Source: Betaproteobacteria bacterium (lineage in GTDB: Bacteria; Pseudomonadota; Gammaproteobacteria; Burkholderiales; Burkholderiaceae_C). From it: a stretch of 5,563 bases of DNA. This document shows, piece after piece, positions 1 through 5,563 of the stretch. The notes beneath the pieces are model-generated. The model had not been told where the DNA came from and did no database searches. It saw only the letters and a list, made by a program, of their open reading frames with translations. The stretch covers positions 1-5,563 of the forward strand of contig VBCQ01000002.1 of assembly GCA_005882155.1 (NCBI GenBank), written 5' to 3'. Position 1 is the stretch's first letter, and every line of letters starts with the position of its first letter. Position numbers and translations under genes: made by a program.

Positions 1-230
1 CAGATATGCACGAGCCCCGCCACGGTACCGTCGAAGTCGTCGGCGCCGCAGGCGAGTGCCGTCGAATTGATCGCACCGGCCGAGGTGCCGGCGATGACCT
101 GGAACGGGTTGCCCGGGGGAGCGTCGGTGTTGCGCCGGATGTGCGCGATGGCATCGAGCACGCCGACTTGATACGCGGCGCGCGCACCGCCACCGGTGAG
201 GATCAGGCCGGTGGTGATCGAGTCGGGCAT
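1..230 (-). CDS. Patatin-like phospholipase, N-terminal part (cut by left edge)
   Basis: This is the first 76 residues of a patatin-family serine hydrolase, a family that cleaves acyl esters of lipids with a Ser-Asp dyad. The protein opens with a short beta strand leading into the glycine-rich oxyanion-hole motif GGGAR (residues 13-17), followed by AAYQVGVL, typical of bacterial patatins. The nucleophile elbow GTSAG lies at residues 48-52, with Ser50 the expected catalytic serine. The dyad aspartate and the rest of the protein fall outside the window. I chose the ATG at 228-230 because it sits the usual short distance before the glycine-rich loop. In-frame GTG (246-248) and TTG codons lie just upstream, before an in-frame TGA, so a start a few codons earlier is possible. 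No strong Shine-Dalgarno is visible. No signal peptide is seen, so a cytoplasmic or membrane-associated enzyme is likely. It lies 61 bp downstream of the secreted-protein gene on the same strand and could be co-transcribed. The family call is firm; the lipid substrate is unknown. Confidence 0.9.
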   Translation of the reverse strand, partial: MPDSITTGLILTGGGARAAYQVGVLDAIAHIRRNTDAPPGNPFQVIAGTSAGAINSTALACGADDFDGTVAGLVHI

Positions 231-291
231 GGCGTTCAGTGTAGACACGCCGGTGCCCAAGGCCGATCGGGTTCAGCCCGAGGTCGTGGGC

Positions 292-702
292 TCAGTCGTC
301 GTGCTTGCCGTGGCCTTTGCCTTTGCCCTTGCCGTTGCCGTTGCCATGACCCTTGCCTTCGTCGCCGGGACGCTGGGCCGGCACGTAGTGCTGCTGGTAC
401 CAGTCTTCGCGAACGAAGTAGACCGGCTGGCCGCATGCGTTGTACTTGGCGCAATGCTTGGCCCAATGCTTCTCGTGACCCGGAGGCACATGCAGGTAGA
501 TCGGCTGCTGCTGCACGACCACTTGCGGGCGCGCAATGATGACCGGCTGCGGATACACCAGGACCGGCGCGACCGGCACATGGCCGATGTCGATCCGTCC
601 GTACAGGCCGGGTTGGTTGACGCTGACGGACACGCCGACGTCGGTGGCGAAGCTCGAGCTGCCGATGGCAGCCATCGCGAGTGCAAGACAAATTCGTTTC
701 AT
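292..702 (-). CDS. Small secreted protein with Gly-Lys/Asn/His-rich C-terminal tail, function unknown
   Basis: A 136-residue protein of unknown function. Residues 1-19 look like a Sec signal peptide: a basic start (MKR), a hydrophobic core, and a probable cleavage site after S-F-A at residue 19. The mature part has a beta-rich, Val/Pro/Gln-rich section (about 21-70), then a compact motif VPPGHEKHW followed by Cys84 and Cys90 (about 72-97), which could form a disulfide in the periplasm. From about residue 115 to the end it is a run of Gly-X dipeptides, X being Lys, His or Asn, ending HDD. I associate this architecture with small exported hypothetical proteins common in Burkholderiales, but know no function. 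The basic, His-containing tail could bind metal, nucleic acid or cell-surface polyanions; that is conjecture. The start is well supported: GGAGGG lies 5 nt before the ATG. The gene is 83 bp downstream of dnaE on the same strand. No convincing own promoter is visible in that gap. Confidence 0.85.
   Translation of the reverse strand: MKRICLALAMAAIGSSSFATDVGVSVSVNQPGLYGRIDIGHVPVAPVLVYPQPVIIARPQVVVQQQPIYLHVPPGHEKHWAKHCAKYNACGQPVYFVREDWYQQHYVPAQRPGDEGKGHGNGNGKGKGKGHGKHDD
304..357. repeat. Degenerate hexanucleotide tandem repeat, nine units, inside the secreted-protein gene
   Basis: Nine consecutive 6-bp units, read on the plus strand as NNNGCC with one ending ACC (units such as cttgcc, tttgcc, gttgcc). 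On the coding (minus) strand each unit encodes one Gly-X dipeptide, where X is Lys, His or Asn. Because the unit is two codons long, gain or loss of units would change tail length without shifting frame. The units have diverged in the X codon, so the tract is probably not highly unstable. Confidence 0.8.
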
Positions 703-707
703 AGGAA

Positions 708-713
708 CCCTCC
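708..713 (-). promoter_or_regulatory. Ribosome binding site of the secreted-protein gene
   Basis: GGAGGG on the minus strand, 5 nt before the ATG at 702, a near-perfect match to the anti-Shine-Dalgarno sequence; it fixes the start of the 136-residue protein. It is immediately preceded (minus strand) by a small inverted repeat, GGGAT-N5-ATCCC, at 714-728. Confidence 0.8.
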
Positions 714-759
714 GGGATCAATCATCCCATTGGACTGAACGCGCTCGGCGTGCACTTTG

Positions 760-780
760 ACGACGCGCGTGACGCATCGT
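760..780 (-). other. Stem-loop just downstream of dnaE, no U-tract
   Basis: On the minus strand, 5 nt after the dnaE TAG, ACGATGCG and CGCGTCGT can pair over 8 bp with one U-G wobble around a 5-nt loop. The sequence after the stem (CAAAGTGC) has no run of U, so this does not qualify as a standard Rho-independent terminator. It could act as a 3'-end stabilising hairpin, or be chance in GC-rich DNA. The following gene is on the same strand, so read-through is possible. Confidence 0.3.
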
Positions 781-785
781 GGTGT

Positions 786-3700
786 CTACTCGTAAATGAC
801 GCTTGCCCGCCCGTGACTTCCTTCACACCAGCGCGCGAGTGCCGCGTCGCTCGGGAAGAAGCGGCCTTCATCGCCGAGATCGAGCTCGCCGCGCGCCGCG
901 TCGCGCTCGAGCACCAGACGGACCGGCAGGCCTTGCGTCGACGTCCCGTGCTCGGTGTTCAAGCGGCGGCTCGGAAAGTCGCGCAGCACTTCGGCCACCG
1001 GCGGCACGCTGCCGTTGACTTCGACGCGCAGGTACTTGCCGAAGCGACAGCGCGCGGTCGGCAGGTCCCACACCTGCTGCACGTTCATTCGAAGTCCGCC
1101 GGAGAAGCGGTCGGGCTGAACCTTGCCCTGCACGATGACGAGCTCGTCGTCCTTCAGCAGCTCCTTGTTCGCGTTCAGCAGGTCTTCGTTCGCCACCGCT
1201 TCGATCGCCTCGGTCTTGTCGTCGAGCTTGAAGATCGCGACGCGTCCGCGCTGGCCGTTGACGACGCGCAGATCGCTGACGATGCCGGCGAGCAGCTGAG
1301 GCTCGCGGCTGTCGATGATGTCGGCATTGCGCCGCTTCGCGAACTGGCGTACTTCGTCGGCGCTCTGGTCGAACAAGTGCCCCGACAGGTAGAAGCCGAG
1401 CGCGGCCTTCTCGAACGTGAGCCGCTCCTTGATGCTCCACGCATCGGCCGCGATCAACGCGGGCTCTTGCGTCGATGCGGCGTGCGAGTCGCCGAAGTCG
1501 AATAAGCCGCCTTGGTCGGCATGCGCCGCCTGCGTGTCGGCGTAGTCGAATGCGAGGCCGACGCTCGCCACGAGCGATGCACGCTCGACACCGAGCCCAT
1601 CGAACGCGCCGGCCTTGATCAGCGCCTCGACGCTGCGCTTGTTGATGCGAGCGCGGTCGACACGCGCGCAGAAGTCGAACAGCGACTTGAATTCGCCGCC
1701 TTCGTTGCGCGCCTGGATGATCGCTTCGATCGCACTCTGGCCGGTGCCCTTGACCGCGCCGAGTCCGTACTGCACGACTTGGTCAGACACCGGCTCGAAG
1801 CGGTAGATGCCGCGGTTGATGTCGGGCGGCAAGAGCGTGACGCCGAAGCTCTTCGCATCGTTCATCAGGACGCGCAGCTTGTCGGTGTCGTCCAGCTCGA
1901 CCGTCATGTTCGCGGCGAAGAACTCGGCCGTGAAATGGACCTTGATGTAGGCCGTGTGATAGGCCAGCATCGAGTACGCGGCGGCATGCGACTTGTTGAA
2001 GCCGTAGCCCGCAAACTTTTCCATCAGGTCGAACACTTCGTCAGCGGCTTCGGCCGAGATGCTCTTCTTCGCCGCACCGGCGCGAAAGATCTCACGGTGC
2101 TTGGCCATCTCTTCGGGCTTCTTCTTGCCCATTGCGCGGCGCAACAGATCGGCGCCGCCGAGCGAATAGCCGCCAAGCACTTGAGCGGCCTGCATCACCT
2201 GCTCTTGATAGACCATCACGCCGTAGGTTTCGCCGAGCACCGTCTCGAGCAGCGGGTGCGGATAGCTCACCTCTTCCTTGCCGTGCTTGCGCATGCAGAA
2301 GCTCGGGATGTTCTCCATCGGCCCGGGGCGGAACATCGCATTCAGCGCGAACAGGTCTTCGATGCGGCTCGGCTTCGCGTCGCGCAGCATGCGCTGCATG
2401 CCGGCGCTTTCGAACTGGAACACGCTCTCGGTTCGACCCTCCGAGAACAACCGGTAGACCGCCGCATCGTCGAGCGGCAGCTTGTCGTAATCGAAGTCGC
2501 GCTGCTCGGGGTGGCGCGCGACGATGAAGTCCTTCGCAAGCTCGAGAATCGTCAGCGTCGCGAGACCGAGAAAGTCGAACTTCACGAGGCCGATCGCCTC
2601 GACATCGTCCTTGTCGAACTGGCTCACCGCGCTGTCGCTGCCGGGCTGCATGTACAGCGGGCAGAAGTCCGTGATCTTGCCGGGCGCGATCAGCACGCCG
2701 CCCGCGTGCATGCCGACGTTGCGGGTGATGCCTTCGACACGCGCGGCGAGCGCGAGCAGCTCGGCGACTTCTTCTTCGGCGGCTTCGCGCTGCTCGAGCT
2801 CGGGCGCTTCGCGGCGCGCGTAGATGACGCCGGGGTCCGGCCTCTCGGGCACGCGCGCGAGCGTCACCGTCTTGCCCGGCGGCGCGGGAATCAGCTTCGC
2901 GATCGAGTCGACGTGGCCATAGCCCATGCCAAGCACGCGACCGACGTCGCGCAGCGCCGCCTTGGCCGCCATCGTGCCGAAGGTCGCGATCTGACTGACG
3001 GCATCGCGCCCGTATTTCTGCTTGACGTAATCGATGACGCGGTCGCGGTTGCCTTGGCAGAAGTCGATGTCGAAGTCGGGCATCGACACGCGCTCCGGAT
3101 TCAAGAACCGCTCGAACAGCAGCTCGTATTGCAGCGGGTCGAGGCCGGTGATGTTCAGCGAATACGCGACCAGCGAGCCGGCCCCCGAGCCGCGGCCCGG
3201 TCCCACCGGACAGCCGTTGCTCTTCGCCCAGTTGATGAAGTCGGCAACGATCAGGAAGTAGCCGGGGAAGCCCATCTTCAGGATCGTCTCGATCTCGAAG
3301 TCGAGCCGCTCGACGTAGCGCGCGCGCTGCGATTCGCGCTGCGCTTCGTCGGGGTAGAGCTGCACGAGCCGTCGCTCGAGACCTTCGTGCGACGCGACCC
3401 GAAAATACTCGGCCATCGGCATCGGCTCGCCATTGATGAGTGGCGTCGGAAAGTCGGGCAGCTGCGGCTTGCCGAGTGTCAGCCTCAAGTTGCAGCGGCG
3501 TGCGATCTCGACCGTGTTGCGAACGGCACTCGGCAGGTCGGCGAACAGCGCCTCCATCTGCGCCTGCGTCTTGAAGAACTGCTCGCGGCTGAAGCGCTTG
3601 ATGCGCCGCGGATTGGCGAGCGTCTCGCCCTCAGCGACGCAGACCCGCGCTTCGTGCGCTTCGAAATCATCGGGCGAGAGGAACTGCACCGGGTGCGTTG

Positions 3701-4283
3701 CGACGACCGGCAGCTTCAACGATGCGGCCAGCGGCACGGCCGCGCGAATATGCGCCTCGTTGCCGGCCTGGCCGGCGCGTTGCAGCTCGATGTAGAAGCG
3801 GCCGCCGAACACGTGCGACAAACGCTGCGCGATGTCGCGCGCGCGAACGGCGTCCTGGGCCAGCAGCGCCTGGCCGATCGCGCCGTGGTCGGCTCCCGAC
3901 AGTGCGATCAGGCCGTCGTTCAGCGAGTCGAGCCAGTCCCACTTCAACCAGGCTTGCGCGCGCTGCGCATTGGTGAGCCACGCGCGCGACAGCAACTCGC
4001 ACAGGTTCAGATAGCCGCGCTCGCTTTGCACCAGCAACAGCAGGCGGCTCGCTGTCTTTTCCGATCCTTCCGGCGCGAGCCACACATCGGCACCGATGAT
4101 CGGCTTGACACCGGCCGCGCGCGCTGCGCTGTAAAACTTCACCGTGCCGAACAGATTCGTCAAGTCGGTGATCGCGAGTGCGCCTTGATGATCGGCCGCT
4201 GCCGCATCCACCGCCTCGTCGATCCGCAAGGTGCCGTCGACGACGGAAAACTCGGTGTGGGTGCGCAAGTGAATGAAAGCCAT
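786..4283 (-). CDS. dnaE: DNA polymerase III subunit alpha
   Basis: Complete catalytic subunit of the replicative polymerase, 1165 residues (E. coli DnaE is 1160). The N-terminus (IHLRTHTEFSVVDG) begins a PHP domain (about 1-275). PHP metal-site residues are degenerate: Arg7 replaces the first His of the HxH pair, and Leu41 replaces the His of TDH, as in E. coli, so proofreading presumably relies on a separate DnaQ. The palm carries GPGRGSGAGS (361-370) and the catalytic motif PDFDIDF, with Asp405 and Asp407; the third acidic residue is Asp570 in KFDFLGL. The fingers follow to about 910, with a helix-hairpin-helix near 880-898. QGGLF at 924-928 is the expected beta-clamp-binding motif. An OB fold lies around 998-1075 and the tau-binding C-terminal domain at about 1080-1165. 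The start is secure: an in-frame TAA lies three codons before this ATG. No Shine-Dalgarno is visible, but a TAAAAT box ends 6 nt upstream, suggesting a leaderless mRNA. It is transcribed divergently from the trhO-like gene. Confidence 0.98.
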   Translation of the reverse strand: MAFIHLRTHTEFSVVDGTLRIDEAVDAAAADHQGALAITDLTNLFGTVKFYSAARAAGVKPIIGADVWLAPEGSEKTASRLLLLVQSERGYLNLCELLSRAWLTNAQRAQAWLKWDWLDSLNDGLIALSGADHGAIGQALLAQDAVRARDIAQRLSHVFGGRFYIELQRAGQAGNEAHIRAAVPLAASLKLPVVATHPVQFLSPDDFEAHEARVCVAEGETLANPRRIKRFSREQFFKTQAQMEALFADLPSAVRNTVEIARRCNLRLTLGKPQLPDFPTPLINGEPMPMAEYFRVASHEGLERRLVQLYPDEAQRESQRARYVERLDFEIETILKMGFPGYFLIVADFINWAKSNGCPVGPGRGSGAGSLVAYSLNITGLDPLQYELLFERFLNPERVSMPDFDIDFCQGNRDRVIDYVKQKYGRDAVSQIATFGTMAAKAALRDVGRVLGMGYGHVDSIAKLIPAPPGKTVTLARVPERPDPGVIYARREAPELEQREAAEEEVAELLALAARVEGITRNVGMHAGGVLIAPGKITDFCPLYMQPGSDSAVSQFDKDDVEAIGLVKFDFLGLATLTILELAKDFIVARHPEQRDFDYDKLPLDDAAVYRLFSEGRTESVFQFESAGMQRMLRDAKPSRIEDLFALNAMFRPGPMENIPSFCMRKHGKEEVSYPHPLLETVLGETYGVMVYQEQVMQAAQVLGGYSLGGADLLRRAMGKKKPEEMAKHREIFRAGAAKKSISAEAADEVFDLMEKFAGYGFNKSHAAAYSMLAYHTAYIKVHFTAEFFAANMTVELDDTDKLRVLMNDAKSFGVTLLPPDINRGIYRFEPVSDQVVQYGLGAVKGTGQSAIEAIIQARNEGGEFKSLFDFCARVDRARINKRSVEALIKAGAFDGLGVERASLVASVGLAFDYADTQAAHADQGGLFDFGDSHAASTQEPALIAADAWSIKERLTFEKAALGFYLSGHLFDQSADEVRQFAKRRNADIIDSREPQLLAGIVSDLRVVNGQRGRVAIFKLDDKTEAIEAVANEDLLNANKELLKDDELVIVQGKVQPDRFSGGLRMNVQQVWDLPTARCRFGKYLRVEVNGSVPPVAEVLRDFPSRRLNTEHGTSTQGLPVRLVLERDAARGELDLGDEGRFFPSDAALARWCEGSHGRASVIYE

Positions 4284-4288
4284 CGCTC

Positions 4289-4318
4289 GATTTTAAGGAG
4301 CGAGTGGTTCGTAAAATC
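4289..4318. promoter_or_regulatory. Candidate divergent promoter pair (two TAAAAT -10 boxes in an inverted repeat)
   Basis: GATTTTA at 4289-4295 and TAAAATC at 4312-4318 form a perfect 7-bp inverted repeat with a 16-bp spacer. Read on the minus strand, TAAAAT (4295-4290) ends 6 nt before the dnaE ATG. Read on the plus strand, TAAAAT (4312-4317) ends 7 nt before the GTG at 4325. Each is 5/6 to the sigma70 -10 consensus and would place the transcript start at or within a base or so of the start codon. No good -35 hexamer is seen at 16-18 bp for either, which lowers confidence. AAGGAG at 4295-4300 overlaps one arm. Confidence 0.45.
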
Positions 4319-4324
4319 CCCGCC

Positions 4325-5035
4325 GTGAAATCGATTTTGAACATCTCGGCTGCGCTGCGCGAGAGCATTCGCTCACAAGCGCAAGCGCGCTCACTGAAGG
4401 GCACGGTGCTGCTCGCCAAGGAAGGCATCAACCTGTTCGTCGCCGGACCGGCCGACGAGGTGCGCGGCTTCGTTCGCTGGCTGCGCAGCGATGCTCGCTT
4501 CGCGGCGCTCGCACCGAAGGAAAGCTGGTCGAGCGAGGTCCCGTTCGGCAAGCTGCTGGTCAAGGTCAAGGGCGAAATCATTCGGATGAACCATCCGACG
4601 ATTCGCCCTGCTGCGGCGCGTGCTGCGGCGGTCGATGCGACGACGCTGGCGCGCTGGCTCGATGCCGGCCACGACGACGCCGGCCGACGCGTCGTCATGC
4701 TCGACACGCGCAACGCGTTCGAAGTCGAGCAAGGGCGATTCCACGGCGCGATCGATTGGCAGCTGAAAAAATTCAGCGACCTGCCCGCCGCCGCGCTCGA
4801 TCACCGCGCCGATCTCGAAGGCGCCACGGTCGTCAGCTACTGCACCGGCGGCATTCGCTGCGAGAAGGCCGCCATCTACCTCGCCGAGGCCGGCGTCGCC
4901 AACGTGATGCAGCTCGACGGCGGAATCCTCAAGTACTTCGAAGACGTCGGTGGCCGGCACTTCGACGGCGAGTGCTTCGTGTTCGATGCGCGCGAAGCGG
5001 TCGATGCGTCGCTGGCCGAAGTGACCACGAGCTGA
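4325..5035 (+). CDS. trhO: Rhodanese-domain protein of the TrhO/YceA (UPF0176) family, probable tRNA U34 5-hydroxylase
   Basis: TrhO (YceA) proteins carry out oxygen-dependent 5-hydroxylation of uridine 34 in certain tRNAs. This copy has the family's N-terminal part with LKGTVLLAKEGINLFVAG, a middle section including EIIRMNHPTIRP, and a rhodanese domain with DTRNAFEVEQG and the active-site loop YCTGGIRCEKA. The catalytic Cys is Cys173 (codon at 4841) and a second Cys follows six residues later. It ends with GGILKYFEDVGG and CFVFD. The Cys-rich tail of E. coli YceA is absent, as in the short betaproteobacterial forms I recall. The N-terminus is odd: ILNISA runs straight into ALRES, where relatives as I remember them have about ten more residues (YKFV-like strand plus LDD). 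I prefer GTG 4325 (236 aa) because family N-termini begin near ILNISA and a TAAAAT box lies just upstream. GTG 4304 (243 aa) has AAGGAG only 3 nt before it and remains possible. Family call firm; tRNA hydroxylase activity inferred. Confidence 0.85.
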   Translation: MKSILNISAALRESIRSQAQARSLKGTVLLAKEGINLFVAGPADEVRGFVRWLRSDARFAALAPKESWSSEVPFGKLLVKVKGEIIRMNHPTIRPAAARAAAVDATTLARWLDAGHDDAGRRVVMLDTRNAFEVEQGRFHGAIDWQLKKFSDLPAAALDHRADLEGATVVSYCTGGIRCEKAAIYLAEAGVANVMQLDGGILKYFEDVGGRHFDGECFVFDAREAVDASLAEVTTS

Positions 5036-5073
5036 AGCGGGTCGGACGCTGCGGGCTACATTGCTCCGGTTCC

Positions 5074-5079
5074 AAGGAG
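5074..5079 (+). promoter_or_regulatory. Ribosome binding site deciding the egtB start
   Basis: AAGGAG lies 7 nt before the ATG at 5087 but only 1 nt before an in-frame ATG at 5081. The spacing favours 5087 as the true start. A weak -10-like TACATT at 5057-5062 lies upstream without a clear -35 partner, so I cannot say whether egtB has its own promoter or is read through from the trhO-like gene. Confidence 0.75.
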
Positions 5080-5086
5080 CATGCCG

Positions 5087-5563
5087 ATGGTCACCGCCCG
5101 ACCGCACGCCGCGCCGCTTCGCGCCGACAGCCCGCTGGCCGAGCAGTACCGGCGCGTTCGACAGACTTCGCTCGCGCTCGCTGCGCCGCTGACCGACGAG
5201 GACTGCCAGGTGCAGTCGATGCCCGACGCGAGCCCGACCAAATGGCATCTCGCGCATGTCAGCTGGTTCTTCGAGACCTTCGTGCTCGAGCGCTTCGAGC
5301 CGAATTTCAAACCCTTCGAGCCGAGCTACCGCGTGCTCTTCAACAGCTACTACCAAGGCATCGGCGAGCGTCATCCGCGGCCGCAACGCGGACTGATCAC
5401 CAAGCCCACGCTGACCGAGGTGAAGCGCTACCGCGCGAGTGTCGACGAGCGCATCGACGCGTTGCTGCTGGCGCAGCCGGACAATGACGAGATGCGCGCG
5501 CTGGTCGTGCTCGGCATCCAGCATGAGCAACAGCACCAGGAACTTCTGCTGACCGACATCAAG
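5087..5563 (+). CDS. egtB: EgtB-type ergothioneine biosynthesis protein, N-terminal part (cut by right edge)
   Basis: The first 159 residues of a non-heme iron sulfoxide synthase of the EgtB family, which joins a thiol (gamma-glutamylcysteine or cysteine) to hercynine using O2 on the way to ergothioneine. The visible part is the DinB-like four-helix domain. It contains WHLAHVSWFFE, with His57 the expected first iron ligand, then the characteristic RVLFNSYYQGIGERHPRPQRG (residues 82-102, in part), and HEQQHQE, with His146 and His150 as the other two ligands (the HX3HXE motif). All three iron ligands are present. The C-terminal FGE-sulfatase (formylglycine-generating-enzyme-like) domain lies beyond the window; full-length members are usually about 400-450 residues. 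The start at 5087 is set by a well-spaced AAGGAG. It lies 51 bp after the trhO-like gene on the same strand. A methyltransferase gene egtD would be expected just downstream. The related selenoneine synthase SenA shares this fold, so EgtB is likely but not fully settled without the C-terminal domain and neighbours. Confidence 0.88.
   Translation, partial: MVTARPHAAPLRADSPLAEQYRRVRQTSLALAAPLTDEDCQVQSMPDASPTKWHLAHVSWFFETFVLERFEPNFKPFEPSYRVLFNSYYQGIGERHPRPQRGLITKPTLTEVKRYRASVDERIDALLLAQPDNDEMRALVVLGIQHEQQHQELLLTDIK

Noticed and set aside
267..281. Stem-loop TCGGG-N5-CCCGA between the secreted-protein and patatin genes as a terminator
   Set aside because: The stem is only 5 bp with no following U-run on either strand; too weak to call in GC-rich DNA.
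304..357. Repeat array considered as CRISPR or intergenic repeat
   Set aside because: Units are 6 bp without spacers and lie wholly inside a coding frame, so it is a coding tandem repeat.
196..738. A plus-strand frame with an apparent membrane helix (Val/Ala/Phe-rich stretch)
   Set aside because: The hydrophobic stretch is simply the reverse complement of the Gly-Lys/Asn/His repeat in the secreted-protein gene, which has a signal peptide and a good ribosome site on the minus strand.
1512..4328. A very long open frame (938 codons) on the plus strand, antisense to dnaE
   Set aside because: It lies opposite dnaE, whose motifs and length leave no doubt. The antisense product is rich in Arg, Ala, Leu, His and Asp without recognisable domains, as expected when GC-biased third positions suppress stops on the opposite strand.
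5081..5083. Upstream ATG as the start of egtB
   Set aside because: It is only 1 nt from the AAGGAG ribosome site; the ATG at 5087 has ideal spacing.
4391..5536. A 381-codon open frame on the minus strand across the trhO-like gene and egtB
   Set aside because: It spans two well-recognised plus-strand genes and the gap between them, and its translation shows no family motif. It is a shadow of GC-rich coding DNA.
1..5563. Search for a novel multi-gene system, mobile element, toxin-antitoxin pair or defence island
   Set aside because: All sizeable coding segments belong to housekeeping or known families, or to one small secreted protein. Gaps between genes are all under 90 bp, and I see no transposase, integrase, terminal repeats or abrupt base-composition change.

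Overview
The window is GC-rich (roughly two thirds G+C, with strong G/C preference at third codon positions) and almost fully coding. Gene content and protein style point to a betaproteobacterium of the order Burkholderiales. The indicators are an E. coli-type DnaE with a degenerate PHP domain, a short TrhO-like rhodanese without the Cys-rich tail, a small secreted protein of a type I associate with this order, and an EgtB. I cannot fix the genus.

Layout, left to right: (1) 1-230, minus strand: the first 76 codons of a patatin-like phospholipase whose remainder lies beyond the left edge. (2) 292-702, minus: a small secreted protein with a signal peptide and a Gly-Lys/Asn/His repeat tail. (3) 786-4283, minus: complete dnaE, the replicative DNA polymerase III alpha subunit, which fills nearly two thirds of the window. 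(4) 4325 (or 4304)-5035, plus: a rhodanese-domain protein of the TrhO/YceA (UPF0176) family. (5) 5087-5563, plus: the N-terminal 159 codons of an EgtB-type sulfoxide synthase, cut by the right edge.

The three minus-strand genes all point left, and dnaE and trhO diverge from a gap of only about 41 bp. That gap holds two TAAAAT boxes in a perfect inverted repeat, each 6-7 nt before one of the two start codons. Neither start has a well-spaced Shine-Dalgarno sequence, so both genes may be leaderless or nearly so. trhO and egtB are co-directional with a 51-bp gap and could share a transcript.

Functionally this is a housekeeping neighbourhood: DNA replication, tRNA wobble-uridine modification and low-molecular-weight thiol (ergothioneine-type) synthesis, plus a lipase-like protein and an envelope protein of unknown role. 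I see no mobile element, CRISPR array, RNA gene, phage gene or defence system, and nothing that amounts to a new multi-gene system. The points most worth checking are the dnaE/trhO junction and an apparent deletion near the N-terminus of the TrhO-like protein.
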